A DNA stretch of 64,000 nt from Chloroflexota bacterium (GTDB lineage Bacteria; Chloroflexota; Anaerolineae; Promineifilales; Promineifilaceae), in assembly GCA_024275635.1 (NCBI GenBank), contig JAJRYT010000007.1:1-64000 (forward strand), written 5' to 3'. Positions within the stretch are counted from its first letter, which is position 1. Each line of letters starts with the position of its first letter. The notes below the pieces were generated by a model that searched no databases, was not told the origin of the DNA, and was given only the letters and a program-made list of their open reading frames with translations. The position numbers and the translations under genes are program-made. Positions 46,011 through 55,110 of this stretch are shown here, in pieces.

Positions 46011-46144
46011 GGTTTGATCCTTTGCGTGAAACTTGAACATCACGGCCCATTTTTTACTGTGTAAGGTTTTAACGTAAAATAGCATCTAGTCAATAGAGAC
46101 AAGAGGATAGAGCGAGAACGAGAGGGGAAATCCATCTGAATCTT

Positions 46145-47056
46145 ATGAAGCAAGTTACTGTGACGATTCCGGCAACGACGGCGAACCTGGGGTCGGGCTT
46201 TGATTGCCTGGGCCTGGCGTTGGGGCTGCGGAATGAGGTGCGGCTGACGGCCGTTCCCGACAACTTACACATCACTATTGGCGGCGAAGGCGCTGATAAG
46301 CTGCCAACTGATGAGACAAACTTGGTTTATCGCGCGTCGGAACGGTTATTTGAACGGGTCGGGAAACGGCCGGCCGGCCTGCACATTCACCAGCATAACA
46401 ACATCCCCGTCGGCAGCGGGCTGGGCAGCAGCGCGGCAGCCACGTTGGGCGGCCTGACAGCGGCCAACATCCTGGTAGACGGCGGCCTGACTGGCACGGA
46501 ACTTCTACAACTGGCGACAGAGATGGAAGGCCATCCTGACAACGTCGTCCCGGCCTTCTATGGGGGGCTGACGCTGGTGGTGATGGCCGGCGCTCGCCTC
46601 CATGTTGAACAAATCACGGTTCCTGCCATGCGGGTCGTCATCGTTTTGCCTGACTTTGACTTGCCAACTGCTGAAGCGCGGGCGGCGCTGCCTGCGCAAG
46701 TTCCGCTGGCCGACGCGGTATTCAACATCGGCCGAGCCGGGCTGGTCATACGCGCCCTGGAACGAGGTGATTTTGGCGCGCTGGCGCTGGCAATGCAGGA
46801 TAAATTGCACCAGCCGTACCGCGTACCGCTCATTCCGGGCCTGGCCGATGCGTCTGTGGCCGCGTTGGAGGCAGGAGCGGCGGCCGTCGCCCTCAGCGGC
46901 GCCGGGCCGAGCCTGGCCGCTTTTGCCCCGGAGGGGCACAAACGCATCGCCCAGGCAGCAGTGAAGGCGTTTAAGTTGGCGGGATTGAACGGCCGTTTCT
47001 GGATTTTGCCAGTAGATAATCAAGGCTGCCAATCAGCAATCATTAATCTTCACTAA
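46145..47056 (+). CDS. thrB: Homoserine kinase
   Basis: GHMP-family kinase, 303 residues, phosphorylates homoserine on the way to threonine. N-terminus VTIPATTANLGSGFDCLGLA (4-23), ATP loop IPVGSGLGSSAAATLGGLTA (about 83-102), third GHMP motif AVALSGAGPSLAAFAP (about 241-256). It stands apart from other threonine genes. The carbon flow to isoleucine here can also use citramalate synthase (30-31.6 kb). Confidence 0.95.
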   Translation: MKQVTVTIPATTANLGSGFDCLGLALGLRNEVRLTAVPDNLHITIGGEGADKLPTDETNLVYRASERLFERVGKRPAGLHIHQHNNIPVGSGLGSSAAATLGGLTAANILVDGGLTGTELLQLATEMEGHPDNVVPAFYGGLTLVVMAGARLHVEQITVPAMRVVIVLPDFDLPTAEARAALPAQVPLADAVFNIGRAGLVIRALERGDFGALALAMQDKLHQPYRVPLIPGLADASVAALEAGAAAVALSGAGPSLAAFAPEGHKRIAQAAVKAFKLAGLNGRFWILPVDNQGCQSAIINLH

Positions 47057-47150
47057 TATTCCTCTGTGAAACCCGTCACATTGTCGCCGTCAGAGGGCAA
47101 ATTTGCTACACTAAAAGATGGTTGATAATGCAACCAATCCCACCGTATAC

Positions 47151-47218
47151 CGAACATTGAACATTGAATACTGAACACCGGGACAAACTCAGTCCTCATC
47201 ACTCAGTCCTCATCACTA
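47151..47218. repeat. GAACATT and CACTCAGTCCTCAT direct repeats
   Basis: GAACATTGAACATTGAATAC followed by two copies of CTCAGTCCTCATCA. These are short-unit direct repeats before pdhA. Confidence 0.6.
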
Positions 47219-47233
47219 AACTAGGAGTATTAG

Positions 47234-48196
47234 ATGGATAAAGAGACCACACTCGATTGGTACCGGCAAATGGTACTGATTCGACGCTTCGAGCAGCGCA
47301 GCTCGGAGCTTTATCAGTTAGGCAAAATTGGCGGCTTTTTGCATCTTTACATTGGACAGGAAGCCGTTGCCGTCGGTTCGATTAACGCCCGCGGCGAACA
47401 AGACCATATCATTACCGCTTACCGCGATCATGGCCACGCGCTGACGGTTGGCTCGGACACGAAGCAGATTATGGCCGAGATGCTGGGCAAATCAACCGGC
47501 GTCAGCAAGGGCAAGGGCGGCTCGATGCATCTGGCTGATGTGGAGCGCCGCTATTGGGGCGGCCACGCCGTTGTCGGGGCGCATTTGACGCTGGCGGCGG
47601 GCATCGCTCTGGCGGAGCAGTACAAGGGCACAGATGCGGCCGTTCTTTGCTATTTTGGCGACGGGGCGACGAATATTGGCTATTTCCATGAATCGCTGAA
47701 TCTATCAGGCGTTTGGGATTTACCCGTGTTGTGGATTTGTGAGAATAATCAGTACGGGATGGGAACGGCCGTTGCCCGCCACTCATCCGCCTCATCCATT
47801 ATGCAAAAAGCCAGCGGCTACGACATCCCCGCATCCCAGGTAGACGGCATGAACGTCTTCGCCGTCTACGAAGCGACCAAGAAAGCGCTGGCTGCCATCC
47901 GTAACGGCGAAGGGCCGCAGTTTCTGGAAATCCTCACCTACCGTTTCGAGGGACACAGTATGGGCGACCCGCTGCGCTACCGCACTAAGGAAGAGGTGAA
48001 AAAATGGCGCGAAGACGATCCCATCGGTATCCTGGAAAGGCATATCCTGGCCGAAAAAATCGCCAACAAAGATAAACTGGAAGCAATTGATACGGCCGTC
48101 GAAGCAAAACTGGACGAGGCCGTCGCCTTTGCCGAAGCCTCCCCGCTGCCGGCGATGGAAGAACTATTTACGGATATTTTTGTGGAAGAAAATTAA
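47234..48196 (+). CDS. pdhA: Pyruvate dehydrogenase E1 component, alpha subunit
   Basis: 320 residues, ThDP-dependent decarboxylase subunit. N-terminal MVLIRRFEQRSSELYQLGKI, then GFLHLYIGQEAVAVGS. ThDP-Mg motif CYFGDGATNIGYFHESLN to CENNQYG (about 139-173). The phosphorylation-loop-like region is YRFEGHSMGDPLRYR. AGGAG precedes the ATG by six bases. It is first of pdhABC; E3 (lipoamide dehydrogenase) is not in the window. The acetoin or branched-chain dehydrogenase families are close relatives, so the substrate is inferred. Confidence 0.93.
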   Translation: MDKETTLDWYRQMVLIRRFEQRSSELYQLGKIGGFLHLYIGQEAVAVGSINARGEQDHIITAYRDHGHALTVGSDTKQIMAEMLGKSTGVSKGKGGSMHLADVERRYWGGHAVVGAHLTLAAGIALAEQYKGTDAAVLCYFGDGATNIGYFHESLNLSGVWDLPVLWICENNQYGMGTAVARHSSASSIMQKASGYDIPASQVDGMNVFAVYEATKKALAAIRNGEGPQFLEILTYRFEGHSMGDPLRYRTKEEVKKWREDDPIGILERHILAEKIANKDKLEAIDTAVEAKLDEAVAFAEASPLPAMEELFTDIFVEEN

Positions 48197-48252
48197 AGAT
48201 TGATGATTGGGGCCTCGAGAAATCTTTAATCTTCAATCTTTAATCATCAATG
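48193..48252. repeat. AATCTTT 7-base unit hairpin array
   Basis: AAAGATTGATGATT opposed to AATCTTTAATCTTCAATC units. It lies between pdhA and pdhB, just before the pdhB SD. Confidence 0.85.
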
Positions 48253-48264
48253 TTGGAGAACATC

Positions 48265-49236
48265 ATGGCACAAATAACCATGCGACAAGCAATTACCGAC
48301 GCGCTGCGCGAAGAGATGTACCGGGACGAGCGCGTTTTTATCATGGGGGAGGAAGTGGGCGTGTGGGGCGGCACGTATGCCGTCACGCGCGGTTTTTACG
48401 ATGAATTTGGCCCGCGCCGTGTGCGCGACACCCCGATTTCGGAAATGGTCATTGGCGGAGCGGCCGTTGGCGCAGCGATGAACGGCCTGCGCCCCATCGC
48501 CGAGTTTATGACGATCAACTTTGCCTTCGTGGCTTTTGACGCCATTGTCAACCACGCGGCCAAGATGCACTACATGTTTGGCGGGCAGATGCGCGTGCCG
48601 TTGGTGCTGCGCGCGCCGGGCGGCGGCGGCCGCCAGTTGGGGGCGACGCATAGCCACACACCGGATGTGATCTTTGCTCATTTCCCCGGCCTGAAAGTGG
48701 TATCCCCGGCCACGCCGTATGACGCTAAAGGACTGCTGAAAGCAGCGATCCGCACGGATGATCCGGTGCTGTTTATCGAACACGCCACGCTGTACCAGGT
48801 ACGCGGCGAGGTGCCGGAAGGGGATTTTGTGGTTCCCATTGGCGTTTCGGATGTGAAGCGGGAAGGCACGGATGTGACGATTGTGGCTTATGCCCAGGGG
48901 TTACAGGTTGCGCTGGCGGCGGCGGATAAATTGGACAAGGAAGGTATTGCGGCGGAGGTGGTGGATTTAAGGACGTTACGGCCGTTAGACATGGCTCCGG
49001 TTCTCAAATCATTCCAAAAAACCTTCAAAGCCGTTGTGGTGGAAGAAGGCCATCGCTCCTATGGCGTCGGCGCCTAAATCGCGGCCCGCATTCAAGAAGA
49101 AGGGTTTGATTACCTGGACGCACCCATCAAGCGGGTGGCTCAGGCGGAAGCGCCGCTGCCTTACTCACGTGAGTTGGAGCAGTCGGCGTTGATTAACGTG
49201 GATAAAGTCATCGCTGCCGTGAAGGAGATTGTGTAA
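48265..49236 (+). pseudogene. pdhB: Pyruvate dehydrogenase E1 beta subunit, cut by an in-frame TAA
   Basis: The frame opens with the usual beta-subunit start (ITMRQAITDALREEMYRDE), carries GGTYAVTRGFYDEFG, DTPISEMVIGGAAVGAAM and VVDLRTLRPLDMAPVL, and reaches HRSYGVGA. There TAA (49075-49077) replaces the GAA expected in GAEIAARIQE. Reading continues in the same frame, IAARIQEEGFDYLDAPIKRV to AAVKEIV, ending at 49236, where the TAA overlaps the E2 start codon. Full length would be 323 residues. One G-to-T change explains it. Losing the last 52 residues should destabilise E1, so a sequencing error or a very recent mutation is likely. SD GGAG sets the start at 48265. Confidence 0.88.
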
Positions 49237-50468
49237 TGGCTGAATTTATTGTGATGCCCAAGCTCGGTTTTGACATGCGCGAGGCGGTGTTGAATAATTG
49301 GCTCAAAGCTGTAGGCGAGCCGGTGACAAAAGGGGAAGTTATCGCCGAGATTGAATCAGATAAGGCGACGCTGGAACTGGAAGCGCAGGCGGGCGGCGTC
49401 TTGCTGCGCCTGTTAGCCGATGCGGGCGATGTGGTTCCGGTGGGCGCGAATCTGGCAATTGTCGGGGAAGAGGGCGAGGATGTATCGGGCATGGTAGGGG
49501 AGGGGCTGGAGCGAGAGATAAAGGAAGAGTCGGTTTCGGCAGGGGCGGGAACGGCCGTTGCCATCACACCAACTACTGCGCCGGCGCCAACCAACGGCAA
49601 GTATCCTGGCGGCGTCAAGGCGACGCCGGTGGCGCGGCGGATTGCGCGGGAACTGGGTGTGGATTTGCGATTGGTGACGGGAACGGGGAGTGACGGCCGT
49701 ATCCGCAAAGCCGACGTGGAGGCATACCAGCCGGCCCTGGTTGTGCCTGCTCCGGCGGCATTTACGCCGGTTCCTGCCGGGCCGGATAGTGAAGAACTGC
49801 CTACCACCCGTCTGCGTCAGGCCATTGGCCGCCGCATGACCGAGAGCAAAACCACTGTCCCCCACTTCTACGTCACCACCGAAATTGACATGGCTCCGGC
49901 GCTGGCCTTGCGTAAACAAATCAACGCCGCCCTGCCTGAAGGCGAAAAGGTCACCGTCAACGATATGATTGTCAAAGCAGCGGCGCTGGCCCTGCGTGAT
50001 TTCCCCAACCTCAACGCTAGCTACAACGGCGCGACGCTCATCCGCCACAACCGCATTAACGTGGGCAGCGCCGTCGCTGTCGAAGGCGGGCTGCTCACCG
50101 TCGTGCAAAAGAATACCGACCTGGCCCCGCTGGCGCAGGTAGCCAGGGAGAATCGGGCAATAATCGGCCGTGCTCGCGCCGGCAAAATCAAGCCGGAAGA
50201 CGTAGACGGGGGCACCTTCACCGTCAGCAACCTGGGCGCGTTCGATGTAGACCACTTCATCGCCATCATCAACCCGCCCGACGCCGCCATCCTGGCCATC
50301 GGCTCGGCCAAGCAAGTTCCCGTCGCTGTGGACGGCCAACTGACCATCGGCACGCGCATGAAAGCCACCATCTCCGCCGACCACCGCGTCACCGACGGCG
50401 CGGAAGCCGCCCAGTACATGCAGGCGTTCAAGGCGATTTTGGAAGAACCATTGCGGTTGCTTTTGTAA
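49236..50468 (+). CDS. pdhC: Dihydrolipoamide acetyltransferase (E2)
   Basis: Core of the pyruvate dehydrogenase complex, 410 residues. Lipoyl domain 1-80 with the lipoylated Lys in EIESDKATLELEA (about 43). Linker rich in Ala/Pro/Thr. Peripheral subunit-binding domain VARRIARELGVDLRLVTGTG (about 131-150) followed by SDGRIRKADVEAY. Catalytic domain ending in SADHRVTDGAEAAQYMQAF with the His and Asp-Gly. Its ATG overlaps the pdhB stop (TAATG), so the two are translationally coupled. A hairpin AGAGGGG/CCCCTCT (50474-50508) follows the stop. Confidence 0.95.
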   Translation: MAEFIVMPKLGFDMREAVLNNWLKAVGEPVTKGEVIAEIESDKATLELEAQAGGVLLRLLADAGDVVPVGANLAIVGEEGEDVSGMVGEGLEREIKEESVSAGAGTAVAITPTTAPAPTNGKYPGGVKATPVARRIARELGVDLRLVTGTGSDGRIRKADVEAYQPALVVPAPAAFTPVPAGPDSEELPTTRLRQAIGRRMTESKTTVPHFYVTTEIDMAPALALRKQINAALPEGEKVTVNDMIVKAAALALRDFPNLNASYNGATLIRHNRINVGSAVAVEGGLLTVVQKNTDLAPLAQVARENRAIIGRARAGKIKPEDVDGGTFTVSNLGAFDVDHFIAIINPPDAAILAIGSAKQVPVAVDGQLTIGTRMKATISADHRVTDGAEAAQYMQAFKAILEEPLRLLL

Positions 50469-50610
50469 GATTCAGAGGGGTAGGGTGACCTTGCCATCTT
50501 GCCCCTCTTAAAGCCAGTTTGCTAAAATCTGTTATACTTACATAACGGTGTTCACATAACACGCCTGTTATTTTATTGGCAGCACAATCAATTCAAAAGA
50601 GGTGAGTTCA

Positions 50611-51324
50611 ATGGCCACAATCCTAGTCATTGATGACGATGAATTGGTTTCCCGGACTTTACAGCGCACATTAAAGCTGTACGACTACCAAGTGATGGTA
50701 GCCAACAGCGGCCCAGAAGGGCTGCAGTTAGCCCGGCGACACCGCCCCGATCTGTTTATCCTAGACATTATGATGCCGGGGATGGACGGATACCAGGTAT
50801 GCCGCCAGATTCGCGGCGATCCGCTCCTGGCTGACCTACCTGTTCTTTTCCTCACGGCGAAAGGTAAGGATGAAGACAAGATTGAGGGCTTCCGCGCCGG
50901 CGCCGATGATTATTTGAGTAAGCCGTTTAACATGGAAGAGCTGCAGCTGCGCGTGAAAGCGATTTTACGCCGGGTGACTTCACCCATGGATGAGCCGGAG
51001 ACACCGACAGAAGTTGTTGTGGGTAATACCATTCTAGACTGCCGCACATTCAGGGTGACAACTCCCAATGGCGTCGCTTTGTTGACCAATGTGCAGTTTG
51101 ATCTGCTTTATCATCTGTTAAGCCATGTAGACCAGGTATTTAACAGCCAACAGCTCCTACAGGACGTGTGGGATTATCCCCGCGATACAGGCAGCCCGGA
51201 GTTGGTGCGGGCGCATATTAAGAATTTACGCGAGAAGATCGAACCGCGTCCCAGCCATCCGATTTATATTCGCACGATTCAGGGGCATGGGTATACGTTT
51301 TCTTCGGAAAGGACGAGAGACTAG
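50611..51324 (+). CDS. OmpR/PhoB-family response regulator
   Basis: 237 residues. Receiver domain with the acidic pair in VIDDDELV (5-12), phosphoacceptor Asp in LFILDIMMPGMDGYQ (about 53), Lys in YLSKPFNMEEL. C-terminal winged-helix DNA-binding domain with FDLLYHLLSHVDQVFNSQQL and VRAHIKNLREKIEP, ending IRTIQGHGYTFS. The start at 50611 follows AGAGG. The sensor kinase gene follows, so they probably form a two-component system, although the kinase has its own receiver. Confidence 0.95.
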   Translation: MATILVIDDDELVSRTLQRTLKLYDYQVMVANSGPEGLQLARRHRPDLFILDIMMPGMDGYQVCRQIRGDPLLADLPVLFLTAKGKDEDKIEGFRAGADDYLSKPFNMEELQLRVKAILRRVTSPMDEPETPTEVVVGNTILDCRTFRVTTPNGVALLTNVQFDLLYHLLSHVDQVFNSQQLLQDVWDYPRDTGSPELVRAHIKNLREKIEPRPSHPIYIRTIQGHGYTFSSERTRD

Positions 51325-51392
51325 CAACCAGGAGACTAGGAGATTGGTGACTGCTGTGGCCCAGTCTCCAGTCTCTAATCTCCAGTCTCTAT
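51315..51392. repeat. GTCTCTA 7-base unit hairpin array
   Basis: GAGACTAGCAACCAGGAGAC and GACTAGGAG opposed to CCAGTCTCCAGTCTCTAATC. It lies between the regulator and kinase genes and overlaps the regulator stop. Confidence 0.8.
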
Positions 51393-51407
51393 TCAAATTG
51401 CCAGATC

Positions 51408-53453
51408 ATGATTCAGGCAAATCCCCCACAAGTTCAGTTAAAACCGACGGCTCATATTTTGGTCGTTGATGATGAGCCAGAGATTGCCGAGTCGTTGGCT
51501 GACTATTTGACGAAGAAGGAAAACTTCAAAATATCGCTGGCTGGAGATGGACGAACGGCGATTGATTTGCTGCAAGCAGCGATTGGCACGGAGACGGAAT
51601 TTGACCTGGTCCTGCTGGATATGCGGATGCCGGTAATGTCGGGGCAGGATGTGCTGAACTGGATTCGGCAGCATCCTGATTTGCAGTATATACGGGTGGT
51701 GCTGCTAACGGCCGCGGCTGGCAGCCATGAAAAAGTAGAAGCGCTCTCGGCCGGGGCGGATGATTACATTACCAAGCCCTACTATCCGCAGGAACTGCTG
51801 GCGCGGGTAAAGACGATTTTACGCACACAGCAGTTGGAAAAGCAGTTACAGCGGCAAAGCGAGCAGTTGGCAGCGTTGAACCAGGTGGGGCAGCGGGTGG
51901 CGGCGACGCTGGAAACGCATGAGGTATTGGTAACGGCCGTTGACGGGGTCAACGCCGTTTTGGGGGTGGCGTTAGCGGCGGTGTTGATGGTTGAAGGCGG
52001 GCAACTGCGTTACCAATATGTCAGCGGCCTGAATGAAGATTTGCTGCCAGACTTGTTTCCGAGCGTCCAGCTAGGGCAGGGGATTATCGGGATTACATTT
52101 AGAGAGAAAACGGCCGTTTTCCTCAACCATCCCCAAACAGACCCCCGTTTTCAGGCCCAGGTAGATGCTCCTTATCAAGATCACATCCAATCCATTATCT
52201 CTGCACCGCTGGTTGTGCGTGACCATTCAGTCGGTGTATTAACCGCTTACAATAAAACAGACGGCTCCTTCACCGAAGTAGATTTAGACCTGTTTGCCTC
52301 TCTGGCCAGTTCCATCAGCGAAGCCATCGAAAACGCCTGGCTGTTTAACCGCATTCGCCTGCGCCAGCAAGAACTGCTCGAAGGCCGCAACACCTTACAA
52401 GCCCTGATTGATGGCATTCCCCACCCTATTTACACTATCAGCGATAACTGGCAGCTTGTGTCGGTGAACAAGAGTAAAACCGATGAATTGAGCGCTACCG
52501 ATAAGGAATTGGCGGGACAGGTATGTTATCAAACTTTTTTTGGCCGGGAACGGCCGTGCGAACATTGCCAGGCCGGGCTAACCTTATCCCACAAACAAGC
52601 CCAGCATTGGGTTGTTAAATGGAACGGTCCCGACCACCTGCCCCGCGAATGGGATATTAACGCCTATCCCATCCCCAGCGCTCAAACCGGCGCGGCCCGA
52701 GCGGTGATTTTATGGCAGGATCGCACCGAAGAACGCCGTCTGGAAAACTCCCTGCTGCAAGCAGGTAAACTGGCGGCAATTGGTCAACTGGCGGCCGGCG
52801 TTGCCCATGAAATCAACAATCCGTTAACGGTTATCAACGCCAATGCCCAATTGTTGAAGATGACCATTCCCATTGAAGATGACAATTATGAATCGGTTGA
52901 TTTGATAGCCCTGGCTGGCGATCGGGCGACCAAAGTAGTGCGCGGTCTGCTGGATTTTGCTCGTCAGGAACAGTATGATTTTACTCCGGCCAGCATTAAC
53001 AGAACGATTGACCAGGCGCTCGACCTGGTTCATTACCAGTTGCAAACAGCCAATATTGAGGTGTTTCTGGACCTGGCCGATGATTTGCCTGATGTCATTG
53101 CCAGTGTGGAGCATTTGAAGAGTGTCTGGCTGAACTTGCTGGTAAATGCCCGCGACGCCGTACAGTCACTGCCAGAGAACCGGCTGATCGAAATCACAAC
53201 GCAGTTAAGCGCGGACGGTAAATATGTTCAGGTATTCATACGGGATAATGGGAAGGGGATGTCATCAGCCGAGCTGGCCCATATTTTTGAACCGTTTTAT
53301 ACAACGAAGGATCCGGGCAAAGGGACGGGACTGGGGCTGGCTACCTGCCACCGTATTGTGGAACAACACCAAGGCGAGGTTAATGTGGTCAGCCATGCTG
53401 GTGAAGGAACGACATTCATTATTCGTTTGCCTGCTGGAGATGTGGAATCATAG
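51408..53453 (+). CDS. Hybrid sensor histidine kinase (receiver-GAF-PAS-kinase)
   Basis: 681 residues, no membrane segment, so a cytoplasmic sensor. Order: receiver domain (HILVVDDEPEIAESLADYL; Asp in LVLLDMRMPVMSGQD; Lys in YITKPYYPQE), short coiled coil (about 140-160), GAF domain (LGQGIIGITFREKTAVFLNH, ISAPLVVRDHSVGVLTAYN), PAS-like domain (LIDGIPHPIYTISDNW; CEHC pair that could bind a metal or cofactor), then HisKA with the His in AAGVAHEINNPL and the ATPase domain (LLVNARDAVQSL, FIRDNGKGMSSAEL, GKGTGLGLATCHRI). The signal is unknown. Confidence 0.95.
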   Translation: MIQANPPQVQLKPTAHILVVDDEPEIAESLADYLTKKENFKISLAGDGRTAIDLLQAAIGTETEFDLVLLDMRMPVMSGQDVLNWIRQHPDLQYIRVVLLTAAAGSHEKVEALSAGADDYITKPYYPQELLARVKTILRTQQLEKQLQRQSEQLAALNQVGQRVAATLETHEVLVTAVDGVNAVLGVALAAVLMVEGGQLRYQYVSGLNEDLLPDLFPSVQLGQGIIGITFREKTAVFLNHPQTDPRFQAQVDAPYQDHIQSIISAPLVVRDHSVGVLTAYNKTDGSFTEVDLDLFASLASSISEAIENAWLFNRIRLRQQELLEGRNTLQALIDGIPHPIYTISDNWQLVSVNKSKTDELSATDKELAGQVCYQTFFGRERPCEHCQAGLTLSHKQAQHWVVKWNGPDHLPREWDINAYPIPSAQTGAARAVILWQDRTEERRLENSLLQAGKLAAIGQLAAGVAHEINNPLTVINANAQLLKMTIPIEDDNYESVDLIALAGDRATKVVRGLLDFARQEQYDFTPASINRTIDQALDLVHYQLQTANIEVFLDLADDLPDVIASVEHLKSVWLNLLVNARDAVQSLPENRLIEITTQLSADGKYVQVFIRDNGKGMSSAELAHIFEPFYTTKDPGKGTGLGLATCHRIVEQHQGEVNVVSHAGEGTTFIIRLPAGDVES

Positions 53454-53456
53454 CGC

Positions 53457-55106
53457 ATGATGAAAAACCAGGCCCTGCCGACTGAAGTGAACATTGGCGA
53501 TATATTGCGGCTGGCGCTGCCGTTGGATACGGCCGTTATCTCCGGAGCTAAACAAACGCGGCGCAAAGTGCAGTGGGTGGTCTTACTCACAAGCTGGGAC
53601 CATTTACCGGAACAGGTAAAAAATGGCGACCTGGCGCTGGTTCCACCAGTCATACAAAAGCAAATCACCAGCCCCGTACTGCTGCTCAAATTAAAAGCAT
53701 TATCTGACCTGCAAGCTGCCGGGGTGCTTCTCTTCCAACCCGTTAGCGACGACATAGGGGCCAAAGCAGATGAATTTAGCATCCCCCTGTTAATTGCGCC
53801 GCTCGGAACCAGTGTCCGCGAGTCGCACCGGGCGATTGCCGCCTTGTTAATTGATCGGCAAACGGCTACCAGTGAGCGGGGGATGCAGCTGTATCGCAAG
53901 CTCTCGGAGATGTCACGCGAGGGACAAAGTCTGGCTGCCATGACCGATGTGATGGCTAATTTGACCGGGAAAATTGTGGTTGTTCAGGATAAGCGGCTGG
54001 AGGTGCGGGCATTGAGTATGCCGCGCAATAATGAAATTGATGTATCTTATTTAACGGAGATATTGAGTAAACGGGATGATCTGCCGGCGGTGCTGCGTAA
54101 TCGTAAAGCGGCGGCTAAAGCGCGGCAGAGCTATTGGCAGCAGTTATTACCAATCGAGAACATGGGCCGGCTTATCAGCCCGATTGTGTCGGGAGATCGG
54201 GCGCGCGGCTATTTATCGGTTGTCGGTCCGGCTGATGAACTGGATAATCTGGACAGCCTGACAGTGGAACATGGCGCGGCGGCTTGTGCCTTAGAAATGG
54301 CTAAGGCGAAGGCAGTTAGCGATGTGCGTAAGGCATTACGCGGCGATTTTCTGGAAGGGATGCTGGCGGGGACGTTATCCAGATCAGAGATTGAAAGGTT
54401 GGCTAACCGATTGGACCATAAATCCAGCGTCCCCCACGCTGTCTTGACGTTTAGATGGATTGGCCGGGAAACACCGTCATTACGCCGCCTGGAAACGGCC
54501 GTTCACTGGACATTAGCCAATCACAGCCGGGCGGCGCTGGTTCACATTCACGGCGACCAGCATGTTTGCATTTTCCAGGCGCTCAAGAACGACGAGGATA
54601 TGGAGACGGCGCACACGTTGGCGCGGCGTATTTATGAACAAACGGCCACCGAATTTCCCGAAGCGCAGTTGGTGGGCGGCATCAGCGGCCCGGCCGCTGC
54701 ACTTCTCGATTGGCCCCAGGTATATAAGGATGCGTTACAGGCGATGGAATTAGGCCAACGTCTCCATCTTAACCATGTTGTTGACTTCGGCAGTTTGGGC
54801 GTTTATCAATTATTGGGCCAGTTGGAAGATATCCCCCCTGTGCGTGAATTTACGCAGCAGATTATTGGCCCTCTGTTTGAATATGACCGGCAGCATCGCA
54901 GCAGTTTAGTGCAGACGATTGACGCTTACTTTGACCATCATGGCAACATCAGCCAAACGGCCGAATCGCTCTTCATCCACCGCAACACCCTCCTTTACCG
55001 GCTGGAACGCATTAAAGAATTAACCGGCCAGGATTTGAGCCAGGCCAATATGCGCCTGGCTCTTCATTTAGCTTTGAAACTGTGGTTGTTGCAGCCGGAA
55101 ACGTGA
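53457..55106 (+). CDS. PucR-family transcriptional regulator
   Basis: 549 residues. N-terminal PucR domain (VNIGDILRLALPLDTAVISG), a long middle region with a GGDEF-like CdaR segment, and a C-terminal PucR-type helix-turn-helix. The last reads YFDHHGNISQTAESLFIHRN (about 503-522) then TLLYRLERIKELTG. Such regulators commonly control purine, amino acid or other catabolic genes, and the flavin amine oxidase gene one base downstream is the obvious target. It starts 3 bases after the kinase gene. Confidence 0.93.
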   Translation: MMKNQALPTEVNIGDILRLALPLDTAVISGAKQTRRKVQWVVLLTSWDHLPEQVKNGDLALVPPVIQKQITSPVLLLKLKALSDLQAAGVLLFQPVSDDIGAKADEFSIPLLIAPLGTSVRESHRAIAALLIDRQTATSERGMQLYRKLSEMSREGQSLAAMTDVMANLTGKIVVVQDKRLEVRALSMPRNNEIDVSYLTEILSKRDDLPAVLRNRKAAAKARQSYWQQLLPIENMGRLISPIVSGDRARGYLSVVGPADELDNLDSLTVEHGAAACALEMAKAKAVSDVRKALRGDFLEGMLAGTLSRSEIERLANRLDHKSSVPHAVLTFRWIGRETPSLRRLETAVHWTLANHSRAALVHIHGDQHVCIFQALKNDEDMETAHTLARRIYEQTATEFPEAQLVGGISGPAAALLDWPQVYKDALQAMELGQRLHLNHVVDFGSLGVYQLLGQLEDIPPVREFTQQIIGPLFEYDRQHRSSLVQTIDAYFDHHGNISQTAESLFIHRNTLLYRLERIKELTGQDLSQANMRLALHLALKLWLLQPET

Positions 55107-55110
55107 CGTG

